From Bacillota bacterium (GTDB lineage: Bacteria > Bacillota > Clostridia > Tissierellales > MES13): 64,000 nucleotides of DNA. Under the pieces are notes generated by a model that was not told the DNA's origin, did no database searches, and saw only the letters and a program-made list of their open reading frames with translations. The position numbers were made by a program, and so were the translations under genes. This document shows positions 36,640 to 45,976 of this stretch, one piece after another (the stretch's first letter is position 1; every line of letters starts with the position of its first letter). The DNA is taken from assembly GCA_009711765.1 (NCBI GenBank), contig VEND01000029.1, positions 1-64,000 of the forward strand. Reading direction: 5' to 3'.

Positions 36640-37712
36640 AAAATAAATTACTCTATCTTCATATAGGTATGCATAAAACCGGTTCAACATCGATTCAAAA
36701 ATCACTATATAATTCCAGAGATACTCTTTTGCTAAATGGGATTAATTACTTAAATTGTAATAGTTCAAATCATTCAACTAGTTTTGTTTCACTTTTTAGA
36801 AAAGAACCTGAGAAATATCATATGAATATACAAAAGGGAATTAATACCAAAGAGAAAGTAAACATTTATAATCAGACGTTAAGAAGAAAGATTATCGATG
36901 AGTTTGAAAAAAATCAATCAGATATTTTCATTATTTCTGGTGAAGATTTAACATATTTTACATATGAAGAGGTGAGAAATCTATACAATTTTCTGAAAAA
37001 TTATTTTGAATGTATCAAAGTTATAGCTTATGTTAGAGAACCGATATCTTTTATTGACAGTGAGACACAGCAGCGAATTTTGGGAGGAGTGACATTTAAG
37101 GAATTGGAGAATAATCCAGCTTTGCCCCATTATAAATTTCGATTTGAAAAATACTTTAAATATTTTGGACGAAATGATGTTAAATTATTTCTATTTGATA
37201 GAAATAAGCTGTATAAACAAAATGTAGTATATGATTTTTTGTATAATATTGGTGCTAATAGGGATGTATTAGAAAATATAAAATGTAAAAATACTAATTC
37301 ATCTTTTAGCAAAGATACTATTTATTTTATTGAGAAACTAAATAGATTATATCCATTATATGTAGATAACAAGCTTAATAATTTGAGAGGTAATTTAAAT
37401 AGAGACCTACTGAGAGAAGCTGAAAGAGAAAATGAATGTGAAAAATTCACAGCACCTAGAACTTTTAATAATAGTGATCTAGAATATTTAAATCAAGATA
37501 TTGATTATGTAAATCAATTTTTGGACATTGAAGAAAAAGTACCAAATATTAAATCTATTAAGAATACGATACATGAAACTTGTAGATTAAACGATGAGTA
37601 CCTTATTAAACTAATTAATGTATTGAATCTGAAGGTTCAAGAAAGGGATGAAAAGGTTAAACAATTAAAAACTCGTTTAAGAGAAGAACAATTAAAAGAC
37701 AATAATAGTTAA
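36636..37712 (+). CDS. Glycan sulfotransferase 3
   Basis: A 358-residue protein with HIGMHKTGSTSIQKSL at residues 9-24 and AYVREPISFIDSETQQR near 132-148, again the two PAPS-binding regions. It is more distant from the other two. The last 30 residues are a charged predicted coiled coil (VQERDEKVKQLKTRLREEQL), perhaps for association with the coiled-coil giant protein. It starts with GTG overlapping the previous stop (GTGA). The gap after it, 37713-37991, is AT-rich with no coding frame. Confidence 0.8.
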   Translation: MKNKLLYLHIGMHKTGSTSIQKSLYNSRDTLLLNGINYLNCNSSNHSTSFVSLFRKEPEKYHMNIQKGINTKEKVNIYNQTLRRKIIDEFEKNQSDIFIISGEDLTYFTYEEVRNLYNFLKNYFECIKVIAYVREPISFIDSETQQRILGGVTFKELENNPALPHYKFRFEKYFKYFGRNDVKLFLFDRNKLYKQNVVYDFLYNIGANRDVLENIKCKNTNSSFSKDTIYFIEKLNRLYPLYVDNKLNNLRGNLNRDLLREAERENECEKFTAPRTFNNSDLEYLNQDIDYVNQFLDIEEKVPNIKSIKNTIHETCRLNDEYLIKLINVLNLKVQERDEKVKQLKTRLREEQLKDNNS

Positions 37713-37991
37713 TAAAGCAAAGGATACACTACTATAATAATTTTTTTAATTTTTATTCCCATATCTAGTGAAACATACAGTGGATTTAAAAAACTATGTA
37801 GTATACAATAAAAGAGTTAAAAGAAATATTTATGTAAGTAGATGATAGTCATATATAGTAGAAAGAATACTGGATCATAAGGATTGATTTCCAAAATTAT
37901 CGAAAATGATTACTATAGTTTATATTAATATTTAGGCTTAATCTAACTTATTAGATAATAGAATTAAGACTATCGAAAGTTGTTGATAAAT

Positions 37992-38963
37992 ATGATGAGT
38001 ATAATCATACCTAATTATAACGGTGAAAAGTTTTTGAAAGAATGTTTAGAGTCTTTATTGAAACAAACTATTAGAACTTTAGAAGTAATTATTGTCGATA
38101 ATGCTTCTAGTGATAATAGTATAAATATAATAGATAATTATAAGAATCTCCTAAATATCTCATTAGTAAAAAATAACCAAAACTTAGGATTTGCAAAAGC
38201 AGTTAATATTGGGATAAAAAGATCTAAAAAGAAATACGTTTTCTTACTAAACAATGATGTAGTTTTAAAGCCCAATACTTTAGAGAGACTCTATAATTGT
38301 ATACTAAAAGATGACTCTATATTTTCAGTTCAAACAAAGATGTTACAGTACTATAAACATAATAGCATAGATGATGCAGGGGATGGGTATACGATACTAG
38401 GATGGGCGTATCAAATTGGGAATAACAGGTCTTCTAAGCTATATAAAGAAGAAAGAGAGATTTTTTCAGCATGTGCTGGAGCAACTCTATATAGAAAAAG
38501 TTTTTTAGACAATATAAGCTTATTTGATGAAAATTTCTTTGCTTACATGGAAGATGTGGATATAGGGTATAGAGCTAGAATACATGGGTATAAAAATATC
38601 TATTGTCCACAGTCTATATGTTATCATGTAGGTAGTGCAACTAGTGGTAGCAAATACAATGAATTTAAAATAAGATTAGCAGCAAGAAATAATATATATG
38701 TACTATACAAAAACATGCCTATTATGCAACTGTTTATCAACTTACCTTTTCTTATTATAGGATTTATTATAAAAGGGGTTTTCTTTTATTTAAAAGGTTT
38801 TGGGCAAGTATATATAAAAGGCATATATGAGGGAGTAAAAACCTTAGATAAAGTCAACAAAGTTAAATATAGTAATAAAAATTTAGTTGAATATATTAAA
38901 ATAGAATGGTTGTTATTGAAAAATACATTCACCTATATTGTTTCAAAATTGCGGATGGATTAG
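37992..38963 (+). CDS. GT2 family glycosyltransferase (rhamnosyltransferase-like)
   Basis: A 323-residue GT2 enzyme. SIIIPNYNGEKFLKECLESL opens the fold, VIIVDNASSDNS carries the first Asp, and FLLNNDVVLKP the DxD-like site. FFAYMEDVDIGYRARIHGY and a hydrophobic C-terminal stretch complete the rhamnosyltransferase-like pattern. The start is uncertain: ATG 37992 or 37995, with no strong RBS; TTG 37980 is also open. With rhamnose synthesis upstream, a rhamnosyl donor is plausible but not proven. Confidence 0.85.
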   Translation: MMSIIIPNYNGEKFLKECLESLLKQTIRTLEVIIVDNASSDNSINIIDNYKNLLNISLVKNNQNLGFAKAVNIGIKRSKKKYVFLLNNDVVLKPNTLERLYNCILKDDSIFSVQTKMLQYYKHNSIDDAGDGYTILGWAYQIGNNRSSKLYKEEREIFSACAGATLYRKSFLDNISLFDENFFAYMEDVDIGYRARIHGYKNIYCPQSICYHVGSATSGSKYNEFKIRLAARNNIYVLYKNMPIMQLFINLPFLIIGFIIKGVFFYLKGFGQVYIKGIYEGVKTLDKVNKVKYSNKNLVEYIKIEWLLLKNTFTYIVSKLRMD

Positions 38964-39521
38964 AAAAACTTAAAATTTATATAATTTGGAATATAGAACT
39001 AAAAGAATTATGGAGAAGAATGTAGGTCCTGTAAAGGACATAATATAGTTTTTTATAATGGTTATGGTATATATAATATCGTATTTAATCCTGATGTTAT
39101 ATTAGATATAAACTTTATAATAGAAGTAATAATTTAATTAGAAAATGATAAAAAATAGGTATGATATCTGAAAAGTATTAAGTAGGACTAAAGATTTTAA
39201 ATTTACTAATATAATCGATATTACAGGTATTATTATACTAAAAAAAAGAGGATATATGATATAGGGTCAAGGGCTAAAAGACTTTTAAAAGATACATAAG
39301 ATAAAAGTAGATGTTTAATGATTATTAAATATGGAAAAATAAAAGATTATATTAAAAACTGACCGTTTATATTAGCCCTTGATTTAGCTATATTTGGCTA
39401 TTGTTTGTTAAAAGAACTCACTACTTTAAATTATATTCCATATACTATAAAATTATTTTCTGATACAATATAAAAAAAGAAAGATTATAAAAAAGAAAAT
39501 TAAGACAAAAGAGGTACTTAG
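38964..39521 (+). other. Decayed 558-base gap, no intact gene
   Basis: This stretch is very AT-rich and full of stops in all frames. Its right part contains a likely glycosyltransferase relic (separate entry). The left part shows a few short hydrophobic frames and a small GTCC/GGAC hairpin near 39027, nothing that I can name. Confidence 0.6.
39346..39474 (+). pseudogene. Relic of a GT2 glycosyltransferase C-terminus
   Basis: One frame reads PFILALDLAIFGYCLLKEL followed by NYIPYTIKLFSDTI. This resembles the hydrophobic tail that follows the catalytic domain in rhamnosyltransferase-like GT2 proteins. A TGA directly before it sits where a Trp codon would fit. The catalytic part is not recognisable upstream. 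It probably marks the loss of one glycosyltransferase from the locus. Confidence 0.35.
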
Positions 39522-40385
39522 ATGGATTTATCAATAATTATTGTGAACTATAATACAAATAAATTAATTAAACAAACCTTAAATTCTATATATAAATATA
39601 ATCATAATATTGACTACGAAGTAATAGTGGTAGATAATAACTCATCAGATGATAGTGTATATATGATAAAAAGTGAATTTTTTCAGGTGATTTTAATAGA
39701 AAATAATGCTAATCTAGGATTTTCGAAAGCAAATAATATAGGAATAAAGAGGGCTAGTGGAAAATATATATTACTATTAAATTCAGATACAGTGATAGAA
39801 AGAGATACTTTGGAAATAATGTATAAATATATGGAGGGGAATGAAAATGTTGGTGCGTCTGGATGTAAAGTTATACTTCCAAATGGAAACCTTGATAAAG
39901 CATGTAAAAGAAGTTTTCCTACACCAAAGAATGCTTTATATAATGCATTAAAACTAGACAGGCTATATCCAGAAAATAAAAGTTTTGGAGAATATGATTT
40001 AACCTATTTAGATGAAGACAAAACTCATGAAGTTGATTGTTTAGTTGGTGCGTTTATGATGGTAAGAAGAGAGGCTATAGAAGAAGTAGGACTTTTGGAT
40101 GAAGATTTTTTTATGTATGGAGAAGATATAGATTGGTGTTATAGAATAAAAAAGGCAGGATGGAAGGTAATTTACTATCCTGAGACAAAGATAATTCATC
40201 ATAAGGGTGGAAGTATTAAAAAGAAAAGAAAAAAAATAATATATGAATTTCATAGGTCAATGTATATTTTCTATGAAAAACATTATAAAAATAAATATTC
40301 AATAATAACAAGATATATAGTCTACATAGGAGTATTTACTAAGATGCTCTTAACTTTTAGTATTAATGCTTTTAAAAACAATTAA
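39522..40385 (+). CDS. GT2 family glycosyltransferase
   Basis: A 287-residue GT2 enzyme with LSIIIVNYNTNKLIKQTLNS at the N-terminus, VIVVDNNSSDDSV, the acceptor/donor region LLLNSDTVIE (DxD-like), and FFMYGEDIDWCYRIKKAGW. The C-terminal region has one hydrophobic segment. It is the smaller of the two stand-alone GT2 enzymes and should add one sugar of the repeat. AGAGGT precedes the ATG. Confidence 0.88.
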   Translation: MDLSIIIVNYNTNKLIKQTLNSIYKYNHNIDYEVIVVDNNSSDDSVYMIKSEFFQVILIENNANLGFSKANNIGIKRASGKYILLLNSDTVIERDTLEIMYKYMEGNENVGASGCKVILPNGNLDKACKRSFPTPKNALYNALKLDRLYPENKSFGEYDLTYLDEDKTHEVDCLVGAFMMVRREAIEEVGLLDEDFFMYGEDIDWCYRIKKAGWKVIYYPETKIIHHKGGSIKKKRKKIIYEFHRSMYIFYEKHYKNKYSIITRYIVYIGVFTKMLLTFSINAFKNN

Positions 40386-40498
40386 GGTTTTATAAGTTCA
40401 TAAAATGTAGTATAATTACTAATTAGGAATGAATTGTAAATGTTATTTTGAATACATAAATTAAAGCTAATCGTAGTTTTTCTATCTGGGGTGTTAAA

Positions 40499-41896
40499 AT
40501 GATTAAGCAAAATCAAAAGATACTAAATACAATACAAGTTTTAATAGATGCAACAATTGTATCATTATCACTTATAATAGCTTGGTATATAAGGTTTAAC
40601 AGTGGGTTGTTTAAATTAGAGGGACATTTAGGTTTTAATGCGTATTTAAAACCTCTTTTTTTAATAGTACCGCTATATTTAATTTTATATAGTTATTATA
40701 AGTTGTATACACCAAGGAGAAGAAAAGATATTTTTACTGAAGTAGTAGGTATAATTAAAAGTAATATCTTTGGTCTTATTGTTTTAATGACTATTTTGTT
40801 TATAGTAAAACAAATACATTATTCTAGATATGTTTTATTACTATTTTCAATATTATCTGTATTATTAACAATTTCAGAAAGATTAGTTATAAGATTAGTT
40901 TTAAGGAAATATAGAAGACAAGGATTTAATTTAAAGCATATTTTAGTATTAGGAACAGGGGAACCTGCGGTTGAATTTTTAAGAAAAATAGAAACCCATA
41001 AATATTTAGGATATAGTGTATTTGGAATACTTGATGATAATAAAAAAGAAGGTTATAAGATAAAAGGTGTCTACGTAAAGGGGAAAATAAATGAATTAGA
41101 TAAAATATTATCTGAAAATATGATAGATGAAGTAATAATAGCTATTGGTTTAGAGGAGTATCATAAGTTAGGATATATAATAAATGAAACCGAGAAAAAT
41201 GGTATAAGAACTCAGATAATTCCAGATTACAATAAATATATACCAGCAGAACCATATATAGATGAAATAGATGGTTTGCAGCTTATAAATATAAGACATG
41301 TACCTTTAGATAATATATTAAATAAATACATAAAACGATTTATAGATATTATACTTTCTGTAATTTGTATAGTTTTATTTTCACCGATAATGATATTTAC
41401 AGCTATTACTATAAAATTAACATCTCCTGGAGATATAATATTTAGACAAATTAGAGTAGGTTTAAATAATAGGGAATTTGAAATGTATAAGTTTAGATCA
41501 ATGCATGCAAAAAACGAAGTAGCAGCTACAAAATGGACTACTAAAGATGACCCAAGAAAAACTAAATTCGGTAGTTTAATAAGAAAGTTAAGTGTCGATG
41601 AGCTTCCTCAGCTTTTTAATGTATTAAAAGGAGATATGAGTTTAATTGGTCCAAGACCAGAAAGACCTCACTTTGTTGAAAGATTTAGAGAAGAGATACC
41701 TAAATACATGATAAAGCATCAGGTTCGCCCAGGGATAACAGGTTGGGCACAGGTAAATGGATGGCGGGGAGATACATCTATTAAAAAGAGAATAGAGTGC
41801 GATATATACTATATTGAAAATTGGAGTCTATTTTTTGATATAAAGATACTTTGTTTAACAGTATTTAAGGGTTTTGTAAATAAAAATGCATATTAA
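40499..41896 (+). CDS. Polyprenyl-phosphate hexose-1-phosphate transferase (initiating, WbaP/WcaJ type)
   Basis: A 465-residue initiating transferase that loads the first sugar phosphate onto undecaprenyl phosphate. Four N-terminal membrane segments (about 10-110) and a nucleotide-binding-like middle domain (ILVLGTGEPAVEFLRK at about 149-164) precede the catalytic domain. The latter has KRFIDIILSVICIVLFSPIM, KFRSMHAKN, SVDELPQLFNVLKGDMSLIGPRP (split here as in the family) and GITGWAQVNGWRGDT. All are family hallmarks. The sugar (Glc-1-P or Gal-1-P) is not decided by sequence; galE and galU next door supply both donors. Confidence 0.92.
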   Translation: MIKQNQKILNTIQVLIDATIVSLSLIIAWYIRFNSGLFKLEGHLGFNAYLKPLFLIVPLYLILYSYYKLYTPRRRKDIFTEVVGIIKSNIFGLIVLMTILFIVKQIHYSRYVLLLFSILSVLLTISERLVIRLVLRKYRRQGFNLKHILVLGTGEPAVEFLRKIETHKYLGYSVFGILDDNKKEGYKIKGVYVKGKINELDKILSENMIDEVIIAIGLEEYHKLGYIINETEKNGIRTQIIPDYNKYIPAEPYIDEIDGLQLINIRHVPLDNILNKYIKRFIDIILSVICIVLFSPIMIFTAITIKLTSPGDIIFRQIRVGLNNREFEMYKFRSMHAKNEVAATKWTTKDDPRKTKFGSLIRKLSVDELPQLFNVLKGDMSLIGPRPERPHFVERFREEIPKYMIKHQVRPGITGWAQVNGWRGDTSIKKRIECDIYYIENWSLFFDIKILCLTVFKGFVNKNAY

Positions 41897-41917
41897 ATAA
41901 TGATTGGAGATAAGAAT

Positions 41918-42904
41918 TTGAATATTTTAATAACCGGTGGCGCAGGATATATAGGATCCCATGTTGTAAAGGAATTAAAAGGAACTGAAAATAAAATTGT
42001 AGTTTTTGATAATTTACAGAAAGGTCATGAAGATTCTATTAAAGGAGTATCCTTTATAGAAGGAGATTTAAGCGATAAAGAGCTATTAGATGATACTATG
42101 AAGGATTTTAATATAGATGCTGTAATTCATTTAGCAGCCGATAGTTTAGTTGGAGAATCTATGGAAAATCCTAAAAAATATTATAAGAATAATGTTTCAA
42201 ATGGAATAACTCTATTAAATATAATGGTAGAAAATAATGTAAAATACATAGTATTCTCATCAACAGCAGCTGTATATGGTAAACCTGATAGTACTCCGAT
42301 AACTGAAGAAAATGAAACAAAACCTACGAATGTATATGGAGAAACTAAACTAATATTTGAAAATATGTTAAAAAGATATGAAAATGCATATGGAATTAAG
42401 TATATTTCCCTTAGATATTTTAATGCTTCAGGGGCTGACGAAAGTGGAAAAATAGGTGAAGATCATAATCCAGAGTCCCATTTGATACCTATAGTTATGC
42501 AGGTACTTTTAGGTCAAAGAGATAAAATATATATATTTGGAGATGATTATGAAACTAGGGATGGGACCTGTATCAGAGACTATATACATGTTACAGATTT
42601 AGCTAATGCTCATATACTAGCATTAAAGTCTTTAGAAAATGTAAATAAGTCAAATATATTTAACTTAGGAAATGGTAAAGGATTTTCTGTTAAGGAAGTT
42701 ATAGATATGATAGAAAAGGTAACGGGTAAAGAAATAAAAAAGGAAATATCAGATAGAAGAGAAGGAGATCCTGATGTTTTAATAGCTAGCTCAGATAAAA
42801 TTAAAAAAGAGTTAGGATGGAAACCTAAATTTAATGATTTAGAAAGTATTATTAAAACAGCTTGGAAGTGGCATAAAAACAACCCAGATGGCTACGAAGA
42901 TTAG
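41918..42904 (+). CDS. galE: GalE, UDP-glucose 4-epimerase
   Basis: A 328-residue SDR epimerase interconverting UDP-glucose and UDP-galactose. NILITGGAGYIGSHVVKEL, the NAD-binding start, is at the N-terminus. FSSTAAVYG, the catalytic YGETKLIFE and RYFNASGADESGKIGEDHNP are intact. I prefer TTG 41918, because GGAG lies eight bases before it and the protein then starts as GalE usually does. ATG 41900 has no RBS. Confidence 0.9.
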   Translation: MNILITGGAGYIGSHVVKELKGTENKIVVFDNLQKGHEDSIKGVSFIEGDLSDKELLDDTMKDFNIDAVIHLAADSLVGESMENPKKYYKNNVSNGITLLNIMVENNVKYIVFSSTAAVYGKPDSTPITEENETKPTNVYGETKLIFENMLKRYENAYGIKYISLRYFNASGADESGKIGEDHNPESHLIPIVMQVLLGQRDKIYIFGDDYETRDGTCIRDYIHVTDLANAHILALKSLENVNKSNIFNLGNGKGFSVKEVIDMIEKVTGKEIKKEISDRREGDPDVLIASSDKIKKELGWKPKFNDLESIIKTAWKWHKNNPDGYED

Positions 42905-42947
42905 TTTTAAAAAAATATAATATATAAGACTAAAGGGAGGCAAAAAC

Positions 42948-43838
42948 ATGAAAGTTAAAAAAGCTATTATACCAGCTGCAGGTTTAGGGACGAGATTTTT
43001 ACCGGCAACTAAGGCTCAACCTAAGGAAATGCTACCTATAGTTGATAAACCAACTATTCAGTATATTATAGAGGAAGCTATCGCTTCAGGAATTGAAGAT
43101 ATACTAATAATTACAGGTAGAAATAAAAGAGCTATAGAAGATCATTTTGATAAATCAGTGGAACTTGAAATGGCCCTTGAAAATAAGGGAAAAGATGAAC
43201 TTTTAAAGTTAGTTCAAGATATATCAGATATGGTTAATATTCATTATATAAGACAAAAAGAACCGAAGGGTTTAGGACATGCTATACATTGTGCTAAAAC
43301 TTTTATAAAGGATGAACCCTTTGCTGTATTATTAGGAGATGACATAGTAGATGCTAAAAAACCTTGTCTAAAGCAACTTATAGATGTATATGATGAGTAT
43401 AAAACTAGTGTATTAGGTGTTCAAGAAGTATCTAAAAAAGATGTAGATAAATACGGAATAGTAGATGGTAATCATATCGAAAATGGAGTATATAAGGTTG
43501 ATAACTTAGTTGAAAAACCAGATGTTGATAAGGCACCTACTAATGTAGCAATACTAGGTAGATATATTATAACTCCAGAGATATTTGATATATTAGAACA
43601 TACTAAACCCGGAAGAGGTGGAGAAATACAACTTACAGATGCTTTAAAGGAACTTGCAGGAAAGAAGAAAATGTATGCTTATACCTTTGAGGGAAGAAGA
43701 TATGATGTAGGTAATAAATTAGGATTTTTACAAGCAACCATGGAATTTGCTCTTAAAAGGGATGATTTAAAGGATGACTTTAAAAACTATTTAATAGATT
43801 ATTTTAAAGATGAAAATGAAGTGAGTATAGAAAAATAA
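42948..43838 (+). CDS. galU: GalU, UTP-glucose-1-phosphate uridylyltransferase
   Basis: A 296-residue enzyme making UDP-glucose. [57 protein letters not shown] and [19 protein letters not shown] follow the GalU pattern. AAAGGGAGG precedes the ATG. It is the last sugar-nucleotide gene before the sulfate-activation operon. A relic of a second galU lies at 50841. Confidence 0.93.
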   Translation: MKVKKAIIPAAGLGTRFLPATKAQPKEMLPIVDKPTIQYIIEEAIASGIEDILIITGRNKRAIEDHFDKSVELEMALENKGKDELLKLVQDISDMVNIHYIRQKEPKGLGHAIHCAKTFIKDEPFAVLLGDDIVDAKKPCLKQLIDVYDEYKTSVLGVQEVSKKDVDKYGIVDGNHIENGVYKVDNLVEKPDVDKAPTNVAILGRYIITPEIFDILEHTKPGRGGEIQLTDALKELAGKKKMYAYTFEGRRYDVGNKLGFLQATMEFALKRDDLKDDFKNYLIDYFKDENEVSIEK

Positions 43839-43876
43839 TAAAACTTAAACTATAATTTTTTTATTTTTAGATAAGT

Positions 43877-43905
43877 TTTATTACAATTCTAAAATAAGAT
43901 ATAAT
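43877..43905 (+). promoter_or_regulatory. Probable promoter of the small gene-cysQDNC operon
   Basis: A perfect TATAAT at 43900-43905 with a weak TTTATT 17 bases upstream. It lies 65 bases before the small gene at 43971 and would allow expression of the PAPS genes separately from the glycan genes. Confidence 0.5.
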
Positions 43906-43970
43906 AGTATTTAAATAATATTATTTAAGAGTATGAAGAGAATTTTATAAGTTGCTTAGGTGGAGTTTAT

Positions 43971-44276
43971 ATGAAAAAAAAGAAAATAATAATCATTGAT
44001 TATAATGATAAATTAACTAGTGAATTATTAAAAGAAAGATTAATACAAATAGGAACTAATATAGAAGTAGAGGTTATATTTATAATTAACAAAAGAAATT
44101 ATGATGATAATTCACTGATTTATATGTTTTATAATATAAGAGAGAAATTAAAAGTTATTAGTAAAAGTTTAAATAACGACGATATTACTTATAGCATTAA
44201 GTATGTCAAAGATAAAAAAGAATTAGATCAAATATATTTAAAAAAGACTAGTAACTTTGATTTAGTAATAAAATAA
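43971..44276 (+). CDS. Small unidentified protein, paralogue of the gene at 50454
   Basis: A 101-residue soluble protein of unknown function that begins with IIIIDYNDKL and contains VEVIFIINKRNYDDNSLIYM. It looks like an alternating alpha/beta fold. A clear paralogue (about 106 residues) lies right after cysC, so the two flank the sulfate-activation genes. It is 19 bases before cysQ and shares its probable promoter. A role linked to that operon is only suggested by position. Confidence 0.6.
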   Translation: MKKKKIIIIDYNDKLTSELLKERLIQIGTNIEVEVIFIINKRNYDDNSLIYMFYNIREKLKVISKSLNNDDITYSIKYVKDKKELDQIYLKKTSNFDLVIK

Positions 44277-44295
44277 ATATAAAAGAGGTTTTGTT

Positions 44296-45066
44296 ATGAA
44301 TTTAGATAAAGAACTAAAAGTAACTAAAGAATTAGCAATTTTAGCAGGAAAAGAAATAATGAAAGTTTATGAAAATTCTATAGAAGTAGAATATAAAGAG
44401 GATGAATCCCCTTTAACAAAGGCAGATGAAAAATCTAATGAAGTTATAGTATCTAGACTAAGAAAAGAATTTAGTGAATATGCGATTCTTTCAGAGGAAT
44501 CTGAAGATGATAAATCTAGACTAGATAATGACTGGTGCTTTGTTATAGATCCATTAGATGGAACTAAGGAGTTTATAAAAAGAAATGGAGAATTCACAGT
44601 AAATATTGCTCTAACTTATAAGAAAAAATCAGTTTTAGGAGTTATTTACGTTCCTGTAACTAAAGAGCTTTACTATGCCACTAAAGGTAATGGTGCTTTC
44701 TATGAAGTTAATGGACAAGCTGAAAAAATAAAAGTATCAGATAGAACGGACAATATAAGATTAGTAATGAGTAGATCCCATGCATCAGAGAATTTACAAG
44801 AATTAATTGATAAACATGATATAACTAATACAAAAAGAGCCGGAAGTTCTTTAAAGGGCTGTAAAGTAGCTAAGGGTGAAGCAGAAGTTTATTATAGGTT
44901 TAATCCTACAATGGAATGGGATACAGCAGCAATGCAGTGTATAGTAGAAGAAGCAGGTGGTATATTTAAACAGATGGATCATTCAGAAATGCTTTATAAT
45001 AGAAGAAATAGTTTGAATGATAAAGGATTTTATATTATAAACAGAGAAGAAAATCAACTTTTATAA
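44296..45066 (+). CDS. cysQ: CysQ, 3'(2'),5'-bisphosphate (PAP) phosphatase
   Basis: A 256-residue member of the inositol-monophosphatase superfamily. The metal-binding motifs are intact: ILSEES (Glu), DPLDGTKEF and MEWDTAA. The last is typical of CysQ. It removes the 3' phosphate of PAP, the product of sulfotransferases, and so prevents product inhibition. Being first of the cysQDNC set supports a need to clear PAP made by four sulfotransferase domains in this locus. Confidence 0.92.
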   Translation: MNLDKELKVTKELAILAGKEIMKVYENSIEVEYKEDESPLTKADEKSNEVIVSRLRKEFSEYAILSEESEDDKSRLDNDWCFVIDPLDGTKEFIKRNGEFTVNIALTYKKKSVLGVIYVPVTKELYYATKGNGAFYEVNGQAEKIKVSDRTDNIRLVMSRSHASENLQELIDKHDITNTKRAGSSLKGCKVAKGEAEVYYRFNPTMEWDTAAMQCIVEEAGGIFKQMDHSEMLYNRRNSLNDKGFYIINREENQLL

Positions 45067-45081
45067 ATAGGAGGTTTAGAA

Positions 45082-45963
45082 ATGAATCATTTAGACAAAT
45101 TAGAAAATAGAAGTATTCATATACTTAGGGAAGCTTATAGTGAATTTAATAATTTAGGAATGCTTTGGTCAATAGGTAAAGATAGTACAGTATTATTATG
45201 GCTTGCAAGAAAGGCATTTTTTGGACATGTACCTATACCATTAATTCATGTTGATACAAATTATAAAATACCTGAAATGATAGAACATAGAGACAGACTA
45301 GCAAGGGAATGGAAATTAGATATGATATATGGTCAGAATACTGACGCATTAGAAAATAAGGAAACTTTCCCTGATGGAAATACAACAAGACTTAAGTGTT
45401 GTAAGAATCTAAAAACAAACGCACTTAAAAATACTTTAAATGGAGTATGGCCTAGATATAGAATGAACCATGATACTAAAGAATATGAAATAGATAAAAA
45501 TAGAGAGCCATTTACAGGGGTTATAGTTGGAGTTAGATCAGATGAAGAAGGAAGTCGTTCTAAGGAAAGATACTTCTCACCTAGGGATAAAAATAATGAT
45601 TGGGATATAGGAGATCAACCTCCTGAGTTTTGGAATCAATATAAAACAGATTTTGCTCCAGGAACCCACGTTAGGATACATCCTTTACTTGATTGGACAG
45701 AACTTGATATATGGGAGTATATAAAAAGAGAAAACATCCCAATGGTATCATTATACTTTGACCAAGGAGAAGGAAAAAGATATAGATCATTAGGATGTGC
45801 ACCTTGTACAAACCCAGTAGATTCAACTGCAAAAAATGTAGATGAAGTTATAGAAGAATTAAAAACAGGTAAATTTTCAAATATAGCAGAAAGATCAGGA
45901 AGAGCTCAGGATAAAGAAGATGGTGGAGGATTAGAAGAATTAAGAAAAGACGGTTATATGTAA
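45082..45963 (+). CDS. cysD: CysD, sulfate adenylyltransferase small subunit
   Basis: A 293-residue PP-loop enzyme that adenylates sulfate to APS, coupled to GTP hydrolysis by CysN. The PP-loop reads [28 protein letters not shown] and [20 protein letters not shown] are also as expected. [12 protein letters not shown] and the C-terminal [20 protein letters not shown] are characteristic. The AGGAGG RBS is ideal. The Ile at the second PP-loop position is a variant of SGGKDS. Confidence 0.95.
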   Translation: MNHLDKLENRSIHILREAYSEFNNLGMLWSIGKDSTVLLWLARKAFFGHVPIPLIHVDTNYKIPEMIEHRDRLAREWKLDMIYGQNTDALENKETFPDGNTTRLKCCKNLKTNALKNTLNGVWPRYRMNHDTKEYEIDKNREPFTGVIVGVRSDEEGSRSKERYFSPRDKNNDWDIGDQPPEFWNQYKTDFAPGTHVRIHPLLDWTELDIWEYIKRENIPMVSLYFDQGEGKRYRSLGCAPCTNPVDSTAKNVDEVIEELKTGKFSNIAERSGRAQDKEDGGGLEELRKDGYM

Positions 45964-45976
45964 AAGAGGGATTTAA

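Noticed and set aside
41900-41917. ATG 41900 as start of galE
   Set aside because: No RBS precedes it, whereas TTG 41918 has GGAG at good spacing and gives the usual GalE N-terminus.
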